The position numbers and the translations under genes are program-made. A DNA stretch of 64,000 bases from Plazaster borealis. Lineage: Eukaryota > Echinodermata > Asteroidea > Forcipulatida > Labidiasteridae. This document shows positions 48,701-57,580 of this stretch, piece by piece (position 1 is the stretch's first letter; the number at the start of each line of letters is the position of its first letter). The stretch is taken from NCBI GenBank assembly GCA_021014325.1, contig CM037458.1, positions 22,861,063 through 22,925,062 on the forward strand, written 5' to 3'. The notes below the pieces were generated by a model, which saw nothing but the letters and a program-made list of their open reading frames with translations, was not told the DNA's origin and did not search any database.

Positions 48701-51700
48701 CAGTCTACAAGGCATGCGTATTCACCCTGTACGTGAATACTGGCACGACCTTGGTAAACTGCAAAAATAGCATCTGGCATGTGATGGTGAATAGACCAAT
48801 GTGAATTCAGCTCTCGATCATGAGTATGAGGTAAAGTAATATTGGCGACTTTCTTCTCCTGTAATCCTGCATCTTCACATCACTCGGGAAATGTTTTAGC
48901 ATGAGAAGACCCACGGGAAAACAACCTGAATCTATGACAACAATCCAGACGAGTAACGGGCCTGACTTACAAAGAGTGCACGTGTTGTAGTGTAGCTACT
49001 GGTGACAGGATTTTTATACAACCACATCTCCTCAGGTTGAATGATTCGATGAAATGGCTCCAACTCTTCAGACACCCTGTCAAAGAAAAGAGAACAAACG
49101 TATCAATTATTGAGGGGTGGCATGGTTGGCTTGTGCGTAAAATGCTCGCCTCTCACCAATGTGACCCTGGTTCGATACCCGGCTAAGGCCATAAATGTGA
49201 GTAGAGTTGTGCGTTGGTTCTCTCCTATTTAAAAAATAATAATAATATGAGATATCGCCTTACTCATAAGGCCGGACGGCCACTTCAAGGTGAGGGCTAC
49301 ACTTAACTGATTTGGGCTGTCGACCCAAATCAACTGTCACCAGGGGCACGTTGCCACCTGCTCCTAGGGCTGAAACAGGGTTACCCTTCACAGTCCGTAA
49401 GGATGTAGGCATGGGTATCATCAACTAGGAGCCTGGCTGGTAGAGCAGAATGCACTACCTTCCCAACTTTTTAGGAAGTACTTATGGTCAAGTGCCTTGC
49501 TCAAGGGCACAAGTGTCATGACTGGGATTCAAACCCACACTCTGCTGCTGACAACACCAAAGCTTGGGTTCGGTGAACTAGACCGCTCGGCCACGACACG
49601 CCACCTATGCCACAAGGGTTTTTCTCAGGGCCCTCTGACTTTCCTAACTCGGGAAAAATCAAACACTTATGATCTCAGGCTGTGGATCATGGTCATATGG
49701 GTTGATGTGGCTGGCTGCCGATGGCACCCTTGCATGCCAGCAGCTCAAGCACGTTGTAGCCGCGTCCTTCGCAATTCAGCTTCTCACCTGCGAGTAGGGA
49801 TGATTAGCCTCCAAAATTATTATTATAAAATGCCTGAGACAAAGGTATTGTCTGTATTTTCAGTGACTCTGCTAAAGGAAAGATAGGAAAAACCCATCAA
49901 ATGTCGCATTGAAAACCCTTGACACTTCAAACTCCTTCCTTTGGTAAAATGATACAATAGAACGGCGCCATCTTTTACAGCCTTGCCAAACCAAAAAACA
50001 AGTAAAAATAAAAATCCATAAAATGCAAGGGTGACAAACAAAGTTTACGTTTATTGGTCAATCACAATAACTCCCAAAAACCCCTTCACATGCATGAAAC
50101 AGCGGCATCTCTGCGTCCGGTTGGTCCAGCCGGACGCGATTAACTGTCACTTATTCCAAAACAACACGATTTTACGACTATACAGTTTTTGTAAATATCA
50201 CGTATGTTTAGGTACCATTACACATACTCTGTCGCTGAATGCCAGAATATAAATTATGCAAACTAGCCTCGTTTTGATCTTCCTGGCATTTGCCAGACAG
50301 CTCTGCCAAATTCATCAAGACGCTAGTTTTGATCCAGATTCACAGACTTGTCCAGTCCCTCTGAGCCAGTTGATGTTGCACCCTATAACAGTGACGAGGT
50401 TTGGAAAAGGTCCCAGAGCTTCCATTCCTTCCAAAACCCCTTCTTATGGTTAAATTGCACCACACAATGTCACCGTGCAAAGAACCAAACAGATATGATT
50501 CATACTCACAGAAAAATTGCAAAGAGACCAAGCCTGACTGAGATTTCAACCATCATCTTAACTGCGGAAGGATTTACAATACAGCGCCAACCCATGATGG
50601 GAACTAATTCTCAACTGCTGTATTAGCTGACTGCAACCTGCTGCTGCAGATTGCTGCTGATGACCATGCGTTTGAGGACAGGTAGTAAGGTTCAGTGCAA
50701 TCAAAGTCTCCTGAAGGTGTTTCTTATTCTGAAAAGACAGCAAAATTATACCAACATTAATCATTCATCACAGCACAAGATGCTAGATGCTAGAATTTCC
50801 AGATCCAGCCACCACTTTCTAAGGGATTTGTTAGAATTGTTAATGAATGTCTGAATTTATTTCCCTTTTTTGAATATTCCTTGTGAGGAATTGGTAAGTA
50901 AATGTAAAATGCTAAATTTTAACCTTTAAAAAGGAAAATTCAAGCGGAAATTTCATCACGCGTATGGAGCTCTCGCACACTTGTGCCCAAATGAACTGAA
51001 ATGGAGTGTGTAGCAAGGCAGTGTTGTCAAGACCACCCAGACCCCAAAATGGCTTATTTTTAATGATTTGGACACTTTGTAATAGTTCAAAGTGCCTGTG
51101 CCTCTCTGTAGACATTCTGTCAACCCTTTCTGGACAGGTAAGGATATAATTTGACCTAAATTAAGGGAGATAAAGTGGTGGCCGGATATGGAATTTTAGC
51201 CCAAAATGCTACACTGCATCATAAACAAGATACAAGTCATCCTCTTCCATAAATGAGTTGATTGATCCATGAACGGAGACCTGGTTCGTCGTACTCATAA
51301 CACTCCGGTCTACGACCATCGGGAGGATGGAGGGTTACAATTATCGTAACTAACCTACCCCTATAACCCTAGACCCAGTAGGGTCTGGGGAGCTGTACTT
51401 TTCTTTTTGAAATTTATACTAGAACGACCAGGCAAGTCAATATTTAAAAAAAAAGAGGAGTACAGCTCCCCAACTAACTGGGTCTCAGGCCATAGTTGCA
51501 ATGATCATCATCATTTTGTATCTTTCATAACCCTCCAAACCAAGCTCCATCCTCCCGATGGTTACAGATTTTGACTAGGAGGATTACCATCCGAATCATT
51601 TAAGGTTCATCGCAAATACCGCCTGACTGATTATATACACAATGGTCAAAGGGCACAGTGAGAAGGAAATGGGAACACTGTACTTCTAGAACTATAAGGT

Positions 51701-53405
51701 TCCTGTGAGCCTTATAGGGAGTCACACATTTTGGGCCTCCGTAACGCTATACGTTTTTAAGATGGTTTTTGATAGTTCTTTTGATAGAAAACGTATAGGC
51801 CTAGCGTTACGGAGGCCCAAAATGTGTGAGTCCTATAAGGCTCACAGGAGCCTTTATAGTTCAAGAAGTAGGAACACCGAACCTTTTTCTTCCCAACTGC
51901 TTCGACCATTGCATTTGTGCATATTTTATGATATATCCTCCCGTGTCCAGTTTTCGATGTACTATGCCTTTTTCTTTGAATTGAAAAAAAAAATAATGAT
52001 GCCATATATCAACTGATGCCCTAATTACCTTCCTTTGTTTATAAGAAGTATGTAAACATATATTAAAACTTGATAGACATTGAAACTTTCACACCACGCA
52101 CCGATCTTCGATGACTTCAATAGCGTCCCCGTTTTTTGAGTTTGACCTGTTTTCGAGGCAAACAAGAAAGTATGGTGTCCTGGTGAAGCCATACGCAGAA
52201 GAAACATCTGCAGTGACTTCAAGTGTTCTGTGAGACGTTGTGTATGACTCTATAGCCAGCAGTTGTCTTCATTTTATTCAAAATATTTTTTATTTAATTT
52301 TAAAAATTACGATGGTAATTTGCAAAAACTTAAAAAAAAAAAAATTTAAAAAAAGTGTCAATAAGTCTTGGCTTTCAAATCTGATTTTTTAAAAAGTTTT
52401 GAATCTTTTTATGTTTCTTAACATTTATAATAAAGCATATCAATAAACAGTGATATTTGAATCACCAAGCCAATGTTTAAATTTTAATGTTATTAATAAT
52501 AAATGATATGAGGGTTTAAAAAAAATTTCTCCAGACTATTAGAAAATGATATAAGGCACATGGCTTCTTTAAGCCTCTGTATTTTTTTCCCCGGAATGCT
52601 CAGCAGAATTTTAAGTCACATGATTTTATCATCGTGAATTGTGAATTGAAAAATTGTTCGATGAAACTTTCGGCGGGCAAATTTTTTTTATGGCCCCGAC
52701 AGTATGACATATTTTTGTACCTTGTAGAAATGCCTAAAATACCACAAATTTTTGCAATACAAGTGCAACTTGCCAGTGGAGCCTCACATAATTCTAAGTT
52801 TTGGTCAAAGGAGAGGAGACTCTTTGCTTGGCAAGTCAAACCACAAAAATTGTATCTAGGGACTGTTTACATCACGCGCAGAGAGGTAAAAGATTTGCAT
52901 CGATTTCAGGGACGCCCTGAAAACAGGACCTCCTACGATAGTTGACAACCAGCACCAGGCAGTATTTCAATTTTGCAATTATTGGGCATTAAATTAGAAT
53001 GTAAAAAGAATTGGTCAGTGTTGGTTATCTGGTTAAATGTCCAATTTCGAACATTTCTAGCCAGTTCTGTCAGACTAGTGACAAGATTTGTCAGTTTTTA
53101 CCATTAAAAAAAATCATAATCGCTAAACACACACATTCTAATCTAGAACAGAATGTCCATGTTAAAAACGCGTTAACTTGTTGGTTCCTTCACTCATTAT
53201 ATTAACTAGCTAGTTGTAGCTACGCCTGTACGCTACTGTTGCTACAAAAAAATACAACTTTCTACATTCCTTCTTTAAAACAAGTTTACGCAGTCGTTTA
53301 CAGCCACGATGGAGACGATAGGGAGGACAGTACATTTAAAAAAACAAAAACACTATTTCATTTATAAAACATAACCCAATACTTACATTGCAGCAGACGT
53401 AACAT
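36504..53405 (-). CDS. plpp5: Phospholipid phosphatase 4/5-like (PAP2 family), whole gene, 8 exons
   Basis: An integral membrane enzyme that dephosphorylates phosphatidate and other lipid phosphates, as known for PLPP4/PLPP5. The exons at 53,387-53,405, 50,510-50,561, 48,971-49,076, 48,288-48,375, 47,546-47,609, 46,009-46,133, 38,328-38,498 and 36,504-36,724 join with matching phases to 846 nt, or 281 residues (human paralogues are about 264-271). All introns are GT-AG. Catalytic motifs are complete: K105-x6-R112-P113, PSGH at 146-149, and SR-x5-H-x3-D from Ser198 to Asp209. Other family signatures are [17 protein letters not shown] and YRQHYPP. The start at 53,405 is the first ATG after an in-frame TGA; two further ATGs begin exon 2 and could also serve. 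PLPP4 and PLPP5 are not separable by eye; PSGH fits PLPP5, and a pre-duplication ancestor is likely. Intron 6 is about 7.5 kb and repeat-filled. Confidence 0.93.
36955..37205 (-). mobile_element. SINE body, copy 1 of an adjacent pair (plpp intron 7)
   Basis: Contains TGCCTTGCTCAAGGACACAA, a string shared with the next copy and with 49.5 kb, and the upstream blocks CTTTCTCAACTCC and GCAATTATG. The tRNA-like head is missing. Confidence 0.75.
37318..37648 (-). mobile_element. SINE, copy 2, with tRNA-like head (plpp intron 7)
   Basis: On the minus strand the head reads GTGTCGTGGCCGAACGGTCT (A box) and GGGTTCAAATCCCGG (B box), like tRNA-Leu/Ser, and continues into TTGTGTCCTTGAGCAAGGCA. The body repeats copy 1 at about 360 bp spacing. 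Confidence 0.83.
38328..38498 (-). CDS. plpp5: plpp4/5-like exon 7 (motif 3)
   Basis: Acceptor ATTTCTGCAG, donor GTAAGC. It codes [16 protein letters not shown] and then [14 protein letters not shown]. The catalytic Asp209 codon is split between exons 7 and 8. Confidence 0.95.
39015..39215. repeat. Degenerate ~21-bp tandem array in plpp intron 7 flank (intron 6)
   Basis: About nine diverged copies of GCCAATGCACACAAATTACA. It lies in intron 6 about 500 bp upstream (in gene direction) of exon 7. Older than the other arrays, judging by divergence. Confidence 0.8.
39330..39585 (-). mobile_element. MITE family B, copy 4, left part lost
   Basis: GGAATACACAATCTGAGAAA, TCTTTTTCCATAACCGCAGT and ACGTTTACAATCCCTTTAA match family B. 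It lies in plpp intron 6. Confidence 0.75.
40765..41590. repeat. 27-bp minisatellite, about 30 copies, in plpp intron 6
   Basis: Unit types GTTAAGGAGCTGGTTAGAAG+AAAGGTG and GTTAAGGTGCTGGTAAGG+GTACAGGTG, often alternating to give a 54-bp higher period. Long stop-free frames on the plus strand ([13 protein letters not shown] repeats) follow from the 27-bp length and are not evidence of a gene. Confidence 0.95.
41745..42890. repeat. Tandem duplication, copy 1 (blocks A-B-C)
   Basis: Block A (41,745-42,130) matches 42,920-43,315, including CAGATTGCCATGGGGTTATT and GAAATTGTTTTGGTTTGAAG. Block B (42,215-42,360) matches 44,700-44,810 (CCATCACACCTAA; GAATTTTACAAATCATG). Block C (42,850-42,890) matches 44,945-44,985 (CACCATTC; GAGCCATTCAT). 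The order is kept. A MITE at 42,485-42,857 interrupts this copy between B and C. Confidence 0.8.
42485..42857 (-). mobile_element. MITE family A, diverged copy in the duplicated block
   Basis: Minus-strand copy with matching internal strings (GACCAATTGAGCCCAAATTT; CACCAAGTGAGGATACTGG) and worn ends (TTAAAAGGGAGGGTATAC). It is absent from copy 2 of the surrounding duplication. Confidence 0.85.
44030..44155. repeat. Purine-only tract ending in a palindrome
   Basis: Almost only A and G on the plus strand with recurring GAAAAAAACGG, followed by the palindrome AAAGCGGATATCCGCTTT (imperfect at the left). It lies in plpp intron 6, inside the extra 1.4 kb. Confidence 0.75.
44440..44515 (-). repeat. 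tRNA-like SINE head (ATAGCTCAGTTGGTAGAG type)
   Basis: Minus strand: TAGATAGCTCAGTTGGTAGA followed by GTGCCGGCAGAC. Good A box, poor B box. It shares GGGAGAC at its start with the copy at 47.3 kb. Confidence 0.6.
45690..45985 (+). mobile_element. tRNA-derived SINE with (TGAAA)n tail, in plpp intron 6
   Basis: Head with the B-box-like GCAGTTCGAATCACG near 45,750, body GGGTTTTCAGTCCCTACCTG and GGGTTTTCCTCCCACATCTA, tail AATGAAATGAAATGAAATG. The tail ends about 25 bp from plpp exon 6. Confidence 0.8.
46009..46133 (-). CDS. plpp5: plpp4/5-like exon 6 (motifs 1 and 2)
   Basis: Acceptor GCCACAG, donor GTGAGT. It codes [13 protein letters not shown], a variable loop, and [16 protein letters not shown] at 146-149 is PAP2 motif 2. 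Confidence 0.95.
47305..47402 (+). repeat. tRNA-like SINE head (ATAGCTCAGTTGGTAGAG type), plus strand
   Basis: ATGGATAGCTCAGTTGGTAG (A box) and GCAGGTTCAAATCCAGC (B box) at tRNA-like spacing. The anticodon stem does not pair, so it is more likely a SINE or tRNA relic than a working tRNA. It lies in plpp intron 5. Confidence 0.6.
47546..47609 (-). CDS. plpp5: plpp4/5-like exon 5 (start of PAP2 motif 1)
   Basis: Acceptor GTTTGCAG, donor GTAAGT. It codes [20 protein letters not shown]; Lys105 of the first catalytic motif is here and the matching Arg-Pro is in exon 6. Confidence 0.93.
47700..48010 (+). repeat. Dispersed repeat family D, copy 2, in plpp intron 4
   Basis: Same order of shared blocks as the copy at 28.8 kb. 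It contains the hairpin CTCCAAAGATCGCC/GGCGACTTTTGGAG near 47,807-47,840. Confidence 0.8.
48098..48246. mobile_element. CTAGGTGGCAGCAG fold-back element, copy 3, in plpp intron 4
   Basis: AATGGAGGACTTTTGGGACG to AAAGTCTCCCATT. The arms here extend further (GACTTACCAAGTAAATT / AATTTACCTGGTAAGTC). It ends about 40 bp from plpp exon 4. Confidence 0.88.
48288..48375 (-). CDS. plpp5: plpp4/5-like exon 4 (TM2)
   Basis: Acceptor TTATTACAG, donor GTGAGA. It codes a hydrophobic helix ([16 protein letters not shown]) followed by a basic, polar loop, in phase with its neighbours. Confidence 0.9.
48971..49076 (-). CDS. plpp5: plpp4/5-like exon 3
   Basis: Acceptor TTTGACAG, donor GTAAGT. It codes the family signature [16 protein letters not shown] (residues 32-47), the first extracytosolic or luminal loop after TM1. 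Confidence 0.93.
49105..49450 (+). mobile_element. tRNA-derived SINE in plpp intron 2
   Basis: Head TGGCATGGTTGGCTTGTGCG (A-box-like) and CCTGGTTCGATACCCGGC (B box), then about 270 bp ending near GGAGCCTGGCTGGTAGAGC. Bounded at the right by the other SINE family. Confidence 0.65.
49475..49608 (-). mobile_element. SINE head of the same tRNA-Leu/Ser-like family
   Basis: Minus strand: GGCGTGTCGTGGCCGAGCGG, then GTTTGAATCCCAGTC and CTTGTGCCCTTGAGCAAGG. Confidence 0.78.
50510..50561 (-). CDS. plpp5: plpp4/5-like exon 2
   Basis: Acceptor CTTCCGCAG, donor GTGAGT. It codes [16 protein letters not shown] with split codons at both ends. EISVRLGLF matches the EVGVR/EIGVR start of TM1 in human PLPP5 and PLPP4, so this is the conserved N-terminus. 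Confidence 0.88.
51303..51577. mobile_element. Long fold-back element in plpp intron 1
   Basis: ACCATCGGGAGGATGGAG and CTCCATCCTCCCGATGGT are exact outer arms; an inner pair is GGGGAGCTGTACTTTTC-like and GAGTACAGCTCCCC. The span is about 275 bp. Confidence 0.88.
51688..51864. mobile_element. Second long fold-back element in plpp intron 1
   Basis: Arms of more than 60 bp: GAACTATAAGGTTCCTGTGA, CACACATTTTGGGCCTCCGT and GTAACGCTATACGTTTT pair with their complements down to CTTTATAGTTC. The loop is about 35 bp. The long, nearly exact arms suggest a fairly recent insertion. Confidence 0.9.
51865..53386. other. Rest of plpp intron 1; no repeat recognised
   Basis: AT-rich, with a long A/T run near 52,300-52,370. 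No exon-like stretch found between the two fold-back elements and exon 1. Confidence 0.5.
53387..53405 (-). CDS. plpp5: plpp4/5-like exon 1 (coding part)
   Basis: Codes MLRLLQ plus one base, then a GTAAGT donor. The 5' leader continues upstream. The phase matches exon 2 exactly, which supports this short coding exon although family conservation begins only in exon 2. Confidence 0.65.
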
Positions 53406-53750
53406 TCGTTCTTCTTCACATTCTGATATTATGACATTTCACCGAAAAGTCGACACGTTTCCTAAATATCGCAGGTCCACACGTACAAGTACTCGCTTCC
53501 TTGCGGAGCGGATCGGGAACCAGTGAGAAATGAGTCAACTTTGACCTCTTCAACGTTTCCATGTCATCAAGTGACGCTCGATTGACTCGACTGAGTGTGC
53601 AGGTGCATAAAGTATCACAGGTGCACAATGGAGGTTTTTCACCTTCGGTCCTGAGACGAACTGTGAGACTTTTTGAAAAACTTCCTTGTAGACGTCTTCA
53701 AAATATTCAATTAAACATGTAACAACAGACAGGACGTGGATTATTTCATT
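53406..53750. promoter_or_regulatory. Head-to-head gap, candidate bidirectional promoter
   Basis: Only 345 bp separate the start codons of the minus-strand phosphatase and the plus-strand ARH-like gene. The gap has a higher GC content than its surroundings and no repeat that I recognise. On the minus strand it holds a 48-codon upstream reading frame (53,562-53,416) in the presumed phosphatase leader. I see no clear TATA box; transcription starts are unknown. Confidence 0.5.
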
Positions 53751-54586
53751 ATGGCGTGGGAAGTGTCTTTGGAGGCGTACCAGGCTGCCTTAATTTTAGC
53801 AGGCTGCGGGGATGCTCTGGGTTCGGGTAGCAAATCATCTCGAGAGTTGTCTGTCGTGGAGGTTGGGGTAGAAAACATTGATGTCAAACCACCACATTGG
53901 CCAGTCAGTCAGAACACCGTGCTGCATTTGGTGACCGCCGAGGCACTGGCCACCGGTCATCATGCTGAAAGTTTGTGGCCGGAATTGGCAACTCGTTACG
54001 TGGACTGCATGTCAGCTTCCATGATGTCCAACCGGAGACCGAGTACGAGCATCCTTCGGGCCACCGCTCGCCTGAGACCGTCCGAGACCCAGGGCTGGGA
54101 GTTACCCTTCGACGGGTCCCGGACGGCCATTGAATCAAGCCCCACCGCTCGTTCAATGTGCATTGGACTTCGGTACCACAAACCCAGCCAACTTGGCTCT
54201 CTCGTAGCAACATCTGTCGAAAGCGCCCGGATGACACATCACCATCCAACTGCCTACCTCGGGGCCGTGACCTCGGCACTTTTCACGGCGTACGCGGTCC
54301 AAGGGAGGGAGGTGCGAGAATGGGGAGCCGGACTTCTCGAGGTGATCCCAGAAGTGCTGGGATACATCATATCCACTGGAAGAGATGTTGATGACAACCA
54401 AAGAGAATGGTGTTATTTTGGGGACATGTGGAGGGAGTACGTCACCATGCGGGGTATCTTAGATGGCGAGAGCAAGCCAAAGTTCCCCCGGAGGTATGGA
54501 GCAGAGAGACGGCATGAGGTGTATCAGCGATTTGCGGCGGATGACATGGTTCCCGGAAGCTGTGGACACGATGCACCACTCATTGC
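53751..54586 (+). CDS. ARH-like exon 1
   Basis: Codes residues 1-278 plus two bases of codon 279, then the donor GTAAGA. The stop seen at 54,588 in an unspliced reading is intronic. Confidence 0.92.
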
Positions 54587-56134
54587 GTAAGAACCTACTG
54601 ATTATTGGCGTAATCTTCCTCTATCAATATTTGTCGGTTTGTCTTCTCTCTAAGATATGTAAGCTGATGGCAAGTGTGCTTACAAGATCAGCCTCAAAAT
54701 TCCTTGGTTCATCTGACTAATGACATGTCCTCCATATACAGAATATTATGATGGATGCAAAAAAGAGTGGATAATCAAACAAAGACTAATGGTATATCAG
54801 GAACAACTGCCCATTAGCATTCCCATTCATGAACATGTCCCGGCCGCGAGATTTGATTTCCTACGAACTGTTTGTCCCACCATACTGTCCGAACTGTACA
54901 TCGTTTGATAGCGCCCTCTTTTGAATCCCCATCCCCCTCCTCCAGCCCATGTTAATTTCCCGTATGGGGACAAAAAGTTCGTAGGAAGAAAAATCTCGCT
55001 GCCCCTCTCTTTTGTTTCACTTTTAGTTTCGTGAAAAGCGGGGTTCAGTCGTCTCCTGAAGCCGATTTAAACTGCTCATCTTTTAAAGGACATGCACATC
55101 CCCCTTCCCACCCCATAAATTCCTTATCATAATTTGTTTGAATTTCATGACATAGGCTAGGTAATGCATTTTTGGAATTTTTATAATACAAGCATACATT
55201 TGGGGAACAGAAACATGATTTTTTTTGAGGAAAACATTAATTTTTGTATTTTTATAGCTGCATGTCTTCTGTTTTATAGCAATGTTAATGTCCCTCTGTA
55301 TAGGAGTAAATAAATTGCCAAAAAGGACGTCATCACTAAGCTAGTTCTCATTATATAATTTAAGATTCAACCAACAACTCAAAAATCGCTCTCCTGTATC
55401 TCCATGATTTTCGGAAAGACAGTGATCAACTGTAATTTATTTTCCAGGAACTCTACAAATGGAACCAAAAATGAAAAACAATAACAGATAAGTGACCAAC
55501 TAGATTTTGATGGTTTCACTTCACACTACATACATGACATTGTGTTAGGAAATTATCTAGAAATGTTTTACAAAGTTGAGTATAATAAAATAATTAAGTT
55601 TTCCACCAACATTGCTTAATTCCAGCCAGAGCATATGCTAAATTGCCACCACACGCTTTTGTTCTATGTAATGGATTCACAGTTAGTCAAAAGACTTCAT
55701 TTTCGAACTTGAGTACATTAGTGGTAACATTGAGGCCAAGCTTACCGGCCCCGAGTGGCCCACCTCTTCAAGAGAGACTTCCATGATAGGCCTATACCCT
55801 GAGATTATAGCTGATGACTTCTGGTTTGTAGTTTATTGTGTGATGTTCGGTAGAGCAAAATATTTACACTTTGCAGTTATTAAATCTCAAAATTATTTAC
55901 GATACTTTTATATATTTCAGCTACGATGCCTTACTTTCCTCCAAGTCCTGGCAGGACCTTTGCAATGGAGCCATGTTCCACGGTGGTGACGGTAGCTCTA
56001 GCGGGTCCATTGCGGCAAGCTGGTGGGGGCTCATCCACGGTCTGATCGGTGTCCCTGACGGACATCACGCTCAGGTCGAGTTCAGAGACAGACTGCTCGA
56101 TGTTGGGACTAAACTTTACGCAATGAGCTTCTAA
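53751..56134 (+). CDS. ADP-ribosylarginine hydrolase-like protein (ARH1/ARH2 family), probable pseudoenzyme
   Basis: A DraG/ARH-fold protein of 349 residues from two exons (53,751-54,586 and 55,921-56,134), joined in phase through a GTAAGA donor and a TATTTCAG acceptor. Human ADPRH has 357 residues. Family signatures are plain: AGCGDALG at 17-24, MCIGLRYHKPSQL near 136-148, ESARMTHHHPTAYLGA at 157-172, RGILDGES near 234-241, GHDAPLIAYDALL across the intron, and MFHGGD at 297-302. In active ARH1 a DDT motif binds magnesium and removes ADP-ribose from arginine. Here the same place reads QNT (54-56), the second late Asp is Ser304 (Asp302 is kept), and the glycine-rich loop before MCIGLR is replaced. 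WPVS and MCIGLRY recall vertebrate ADPRHL1 (ARH2), an inactive relative linked to heart muscle. I chose the ATG at 53,751 because it aligns with the family start. Whether it is a true ARH2 orthologue is open. Confidence 0.9.
55921..56134 (+). CDS. ARH-like exon 2
   Basis: Acceptor ATATATTTCAG. It codes YDALLSSKSW, the HGGD metal site and the C-terminus LYAMSF, ending at TAA. The 1,334-bp intron before it has no recognised gene. Confidence 0.93.
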
Positions 56135-56167
56135 TTGTATTGCCAGTAAAATTAGTGAATCCCTATA

Positions 56168-56277
56168 AGCCATTTTGAAATATGGTGGCCACATTACCAT
56201 ACTTGATTTGTATTGTCTGTGCACACCCAAACCATACAGTGCACTCCTATGGTACCCACCATATCTCAAAATGGCTA
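56168..56277 (+). repeat. Inverted repeat in the ARH-like 3' UTR
   Basis: GCCATTTTGAAATATGGTGG and the near-complement CCACCATATCTCAAAATGGC flank about 70 bp. It lies between the stop codon and the poly(A) signal, so the mRNA would carry a stem of about 20 bp with few mismatches. Confidence 0.7.
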
Positions 56278-56332
56278 ATTCCGTTACACGTGAACAAACC
56301 AAAAGTTTGAACTTTGGCGCATTCCGTTTTCA

Positions 56333-56338
56333 AATAAA
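56333..56338 (+). terminator. Poly(A) signal AATAAA after the ARH-like gene
   Basis: Canonical AATAAA about 200 bp past the stop, the first on this strand. Confidence 0.55.
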
Positions 56339-56744
56339 TTATTAGTGATATTTCAAAAGTGAGCCGGGAACTATCTTTACTGTCATTTATAATCACGAAC
56401 TTTCTAAATTGCACAAACCATGCATCCTACAGTCTTTAAACAAATATTATGTTATGACCACAAACTGGTAACTATTTATGCAATTGTCGTCAGTACAAAA
56501 ATATGTACATTATACGGAATATAGTTTAGCCTCTGCAAGTACAGTATAATAAATTGTATATTTATTTACATTTAAATCCGCTGAGTGTGAGCTTTAAAAG
56601 ATCTTTTTTTTTAAATTAATTTAATTTAATTTATCATCATATAAAAGTTGATTATTTCAGTGTGTGCACCAGTGTTGCAGTAACTACATAAAATACCTCG
56701 ACAATCGTTAAATTATTTTGTTTGTTTGTGCACCATTGTTGGGC

Positions 56745-56872
56745 AGTGTCTGAATTGGCGGCTACGGTTACGGCTAGATCACTGCGTCATAATTGTGTTG
56801 AAGTATGGGACGTCCTTAGAAACAGTCGTAGCCGTAGCCGTATAGCCGCCAATTCGGATACGGCATTACAGT
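56745..56872. mobile_element. GGCTACGG fold-back element, copy 2
   Basis: GAATTGGCGGCTACGGTTAC and CGTAGCCGTATAGCCGCCAA arms with TGGGACGTCCTTAGAAAC inside. It lies between the convergent ARH-like and membrane glycoprotein genes. Confidence 0.87.
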
Positions 56873-57190
56873 AATGTACATAAAACAATCAGACAATCTT
56901 TTATGTAACTCTTTGTTTATAGGTTGCTCTGAACTTTGTTCTCTGGGCATTCTAGGTCATGTCATGCTTACAAACAGAGTGACATGCTGACGCCCAATTG
57001 ACGTCCAAATTCGCCAAAGAAATTCACCGTTCATAATAAATATTTATATTTGTTGTTCTTTACAAAACAGTCAACATGATTTGCATTTCAATTGTAAGTG
57101 CAAATCGTAGTTCAGTGCAGCACTAAAAAAATTACAGGTATAGCAACGAAAATTGCCGCTGTATAATGACAGAAGGCTCCTCTTGTATAG

Positions 57191-57580
57191 TTACGTAAAT
57201 TTGTACAAAAAATTCGAAATTAAAGCCCTTTCCCGTGCGGGACGACTAAACTTCCTGTTTCTCGAATGCATCCCCATGACGATGGTAACCGTGATAATGT
57301 AAACAATGATCTCAAATATGGCCAGCCCAACGAACACCTGCCATTTATTGAAAACAATCCAGTGGATTGCATAACCGTTGGTGACACTGCTTGCCGGTTC
57401 AGCACTTCGCTCTGACCGGCTGGTCCGGTCGTTTGCACCGCTGGTTTCTGAAACATTTCTAATATCGAGGGTAGCAGCTCTCTGATAATTGTCAGACACG
57501 TTGTTGTTGTTGTTTCTGGTTTCATTAAGACTTGTAGACTTTGCTTCACCGACCTCGACTTTCTCTTTGTAAAGAGATAC
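57191..57580 (-). CDS. Membrane glycoprotein exon 3 (stalk, TM helix, tail)
   Basis: Acceptor TTTTCCCAAAAG. It codes residues 60-188 with three sequons, the membrane helix and the basic tail, ending at a stop at 57,191. Confidence 0.68.
   Translation of the reverse strand, partial: VSLYKEKVEVGEAKSTSLNETRNNNNNVSDNYQRAATLDIRNVSETSGANDRTSRSERSAEPASSVTNGYAIHWIVFNKWQVFVGLAIFEIIVYIITVTIVMGMHSRNRKFSRPARERALISNFLYKFT

Noticed and set aside
53905..54401. Minus-strand frames of 82-124 codons opposite ARH-like exon 1
   Set aside because: Shadows of a real GC-richer coding exon.
54587..54720. Extension of the ARH-like protein through the GCG-TAA end
   Set aside because: The family sequence continues exactly in the downstream exon, so the stop is intronic.
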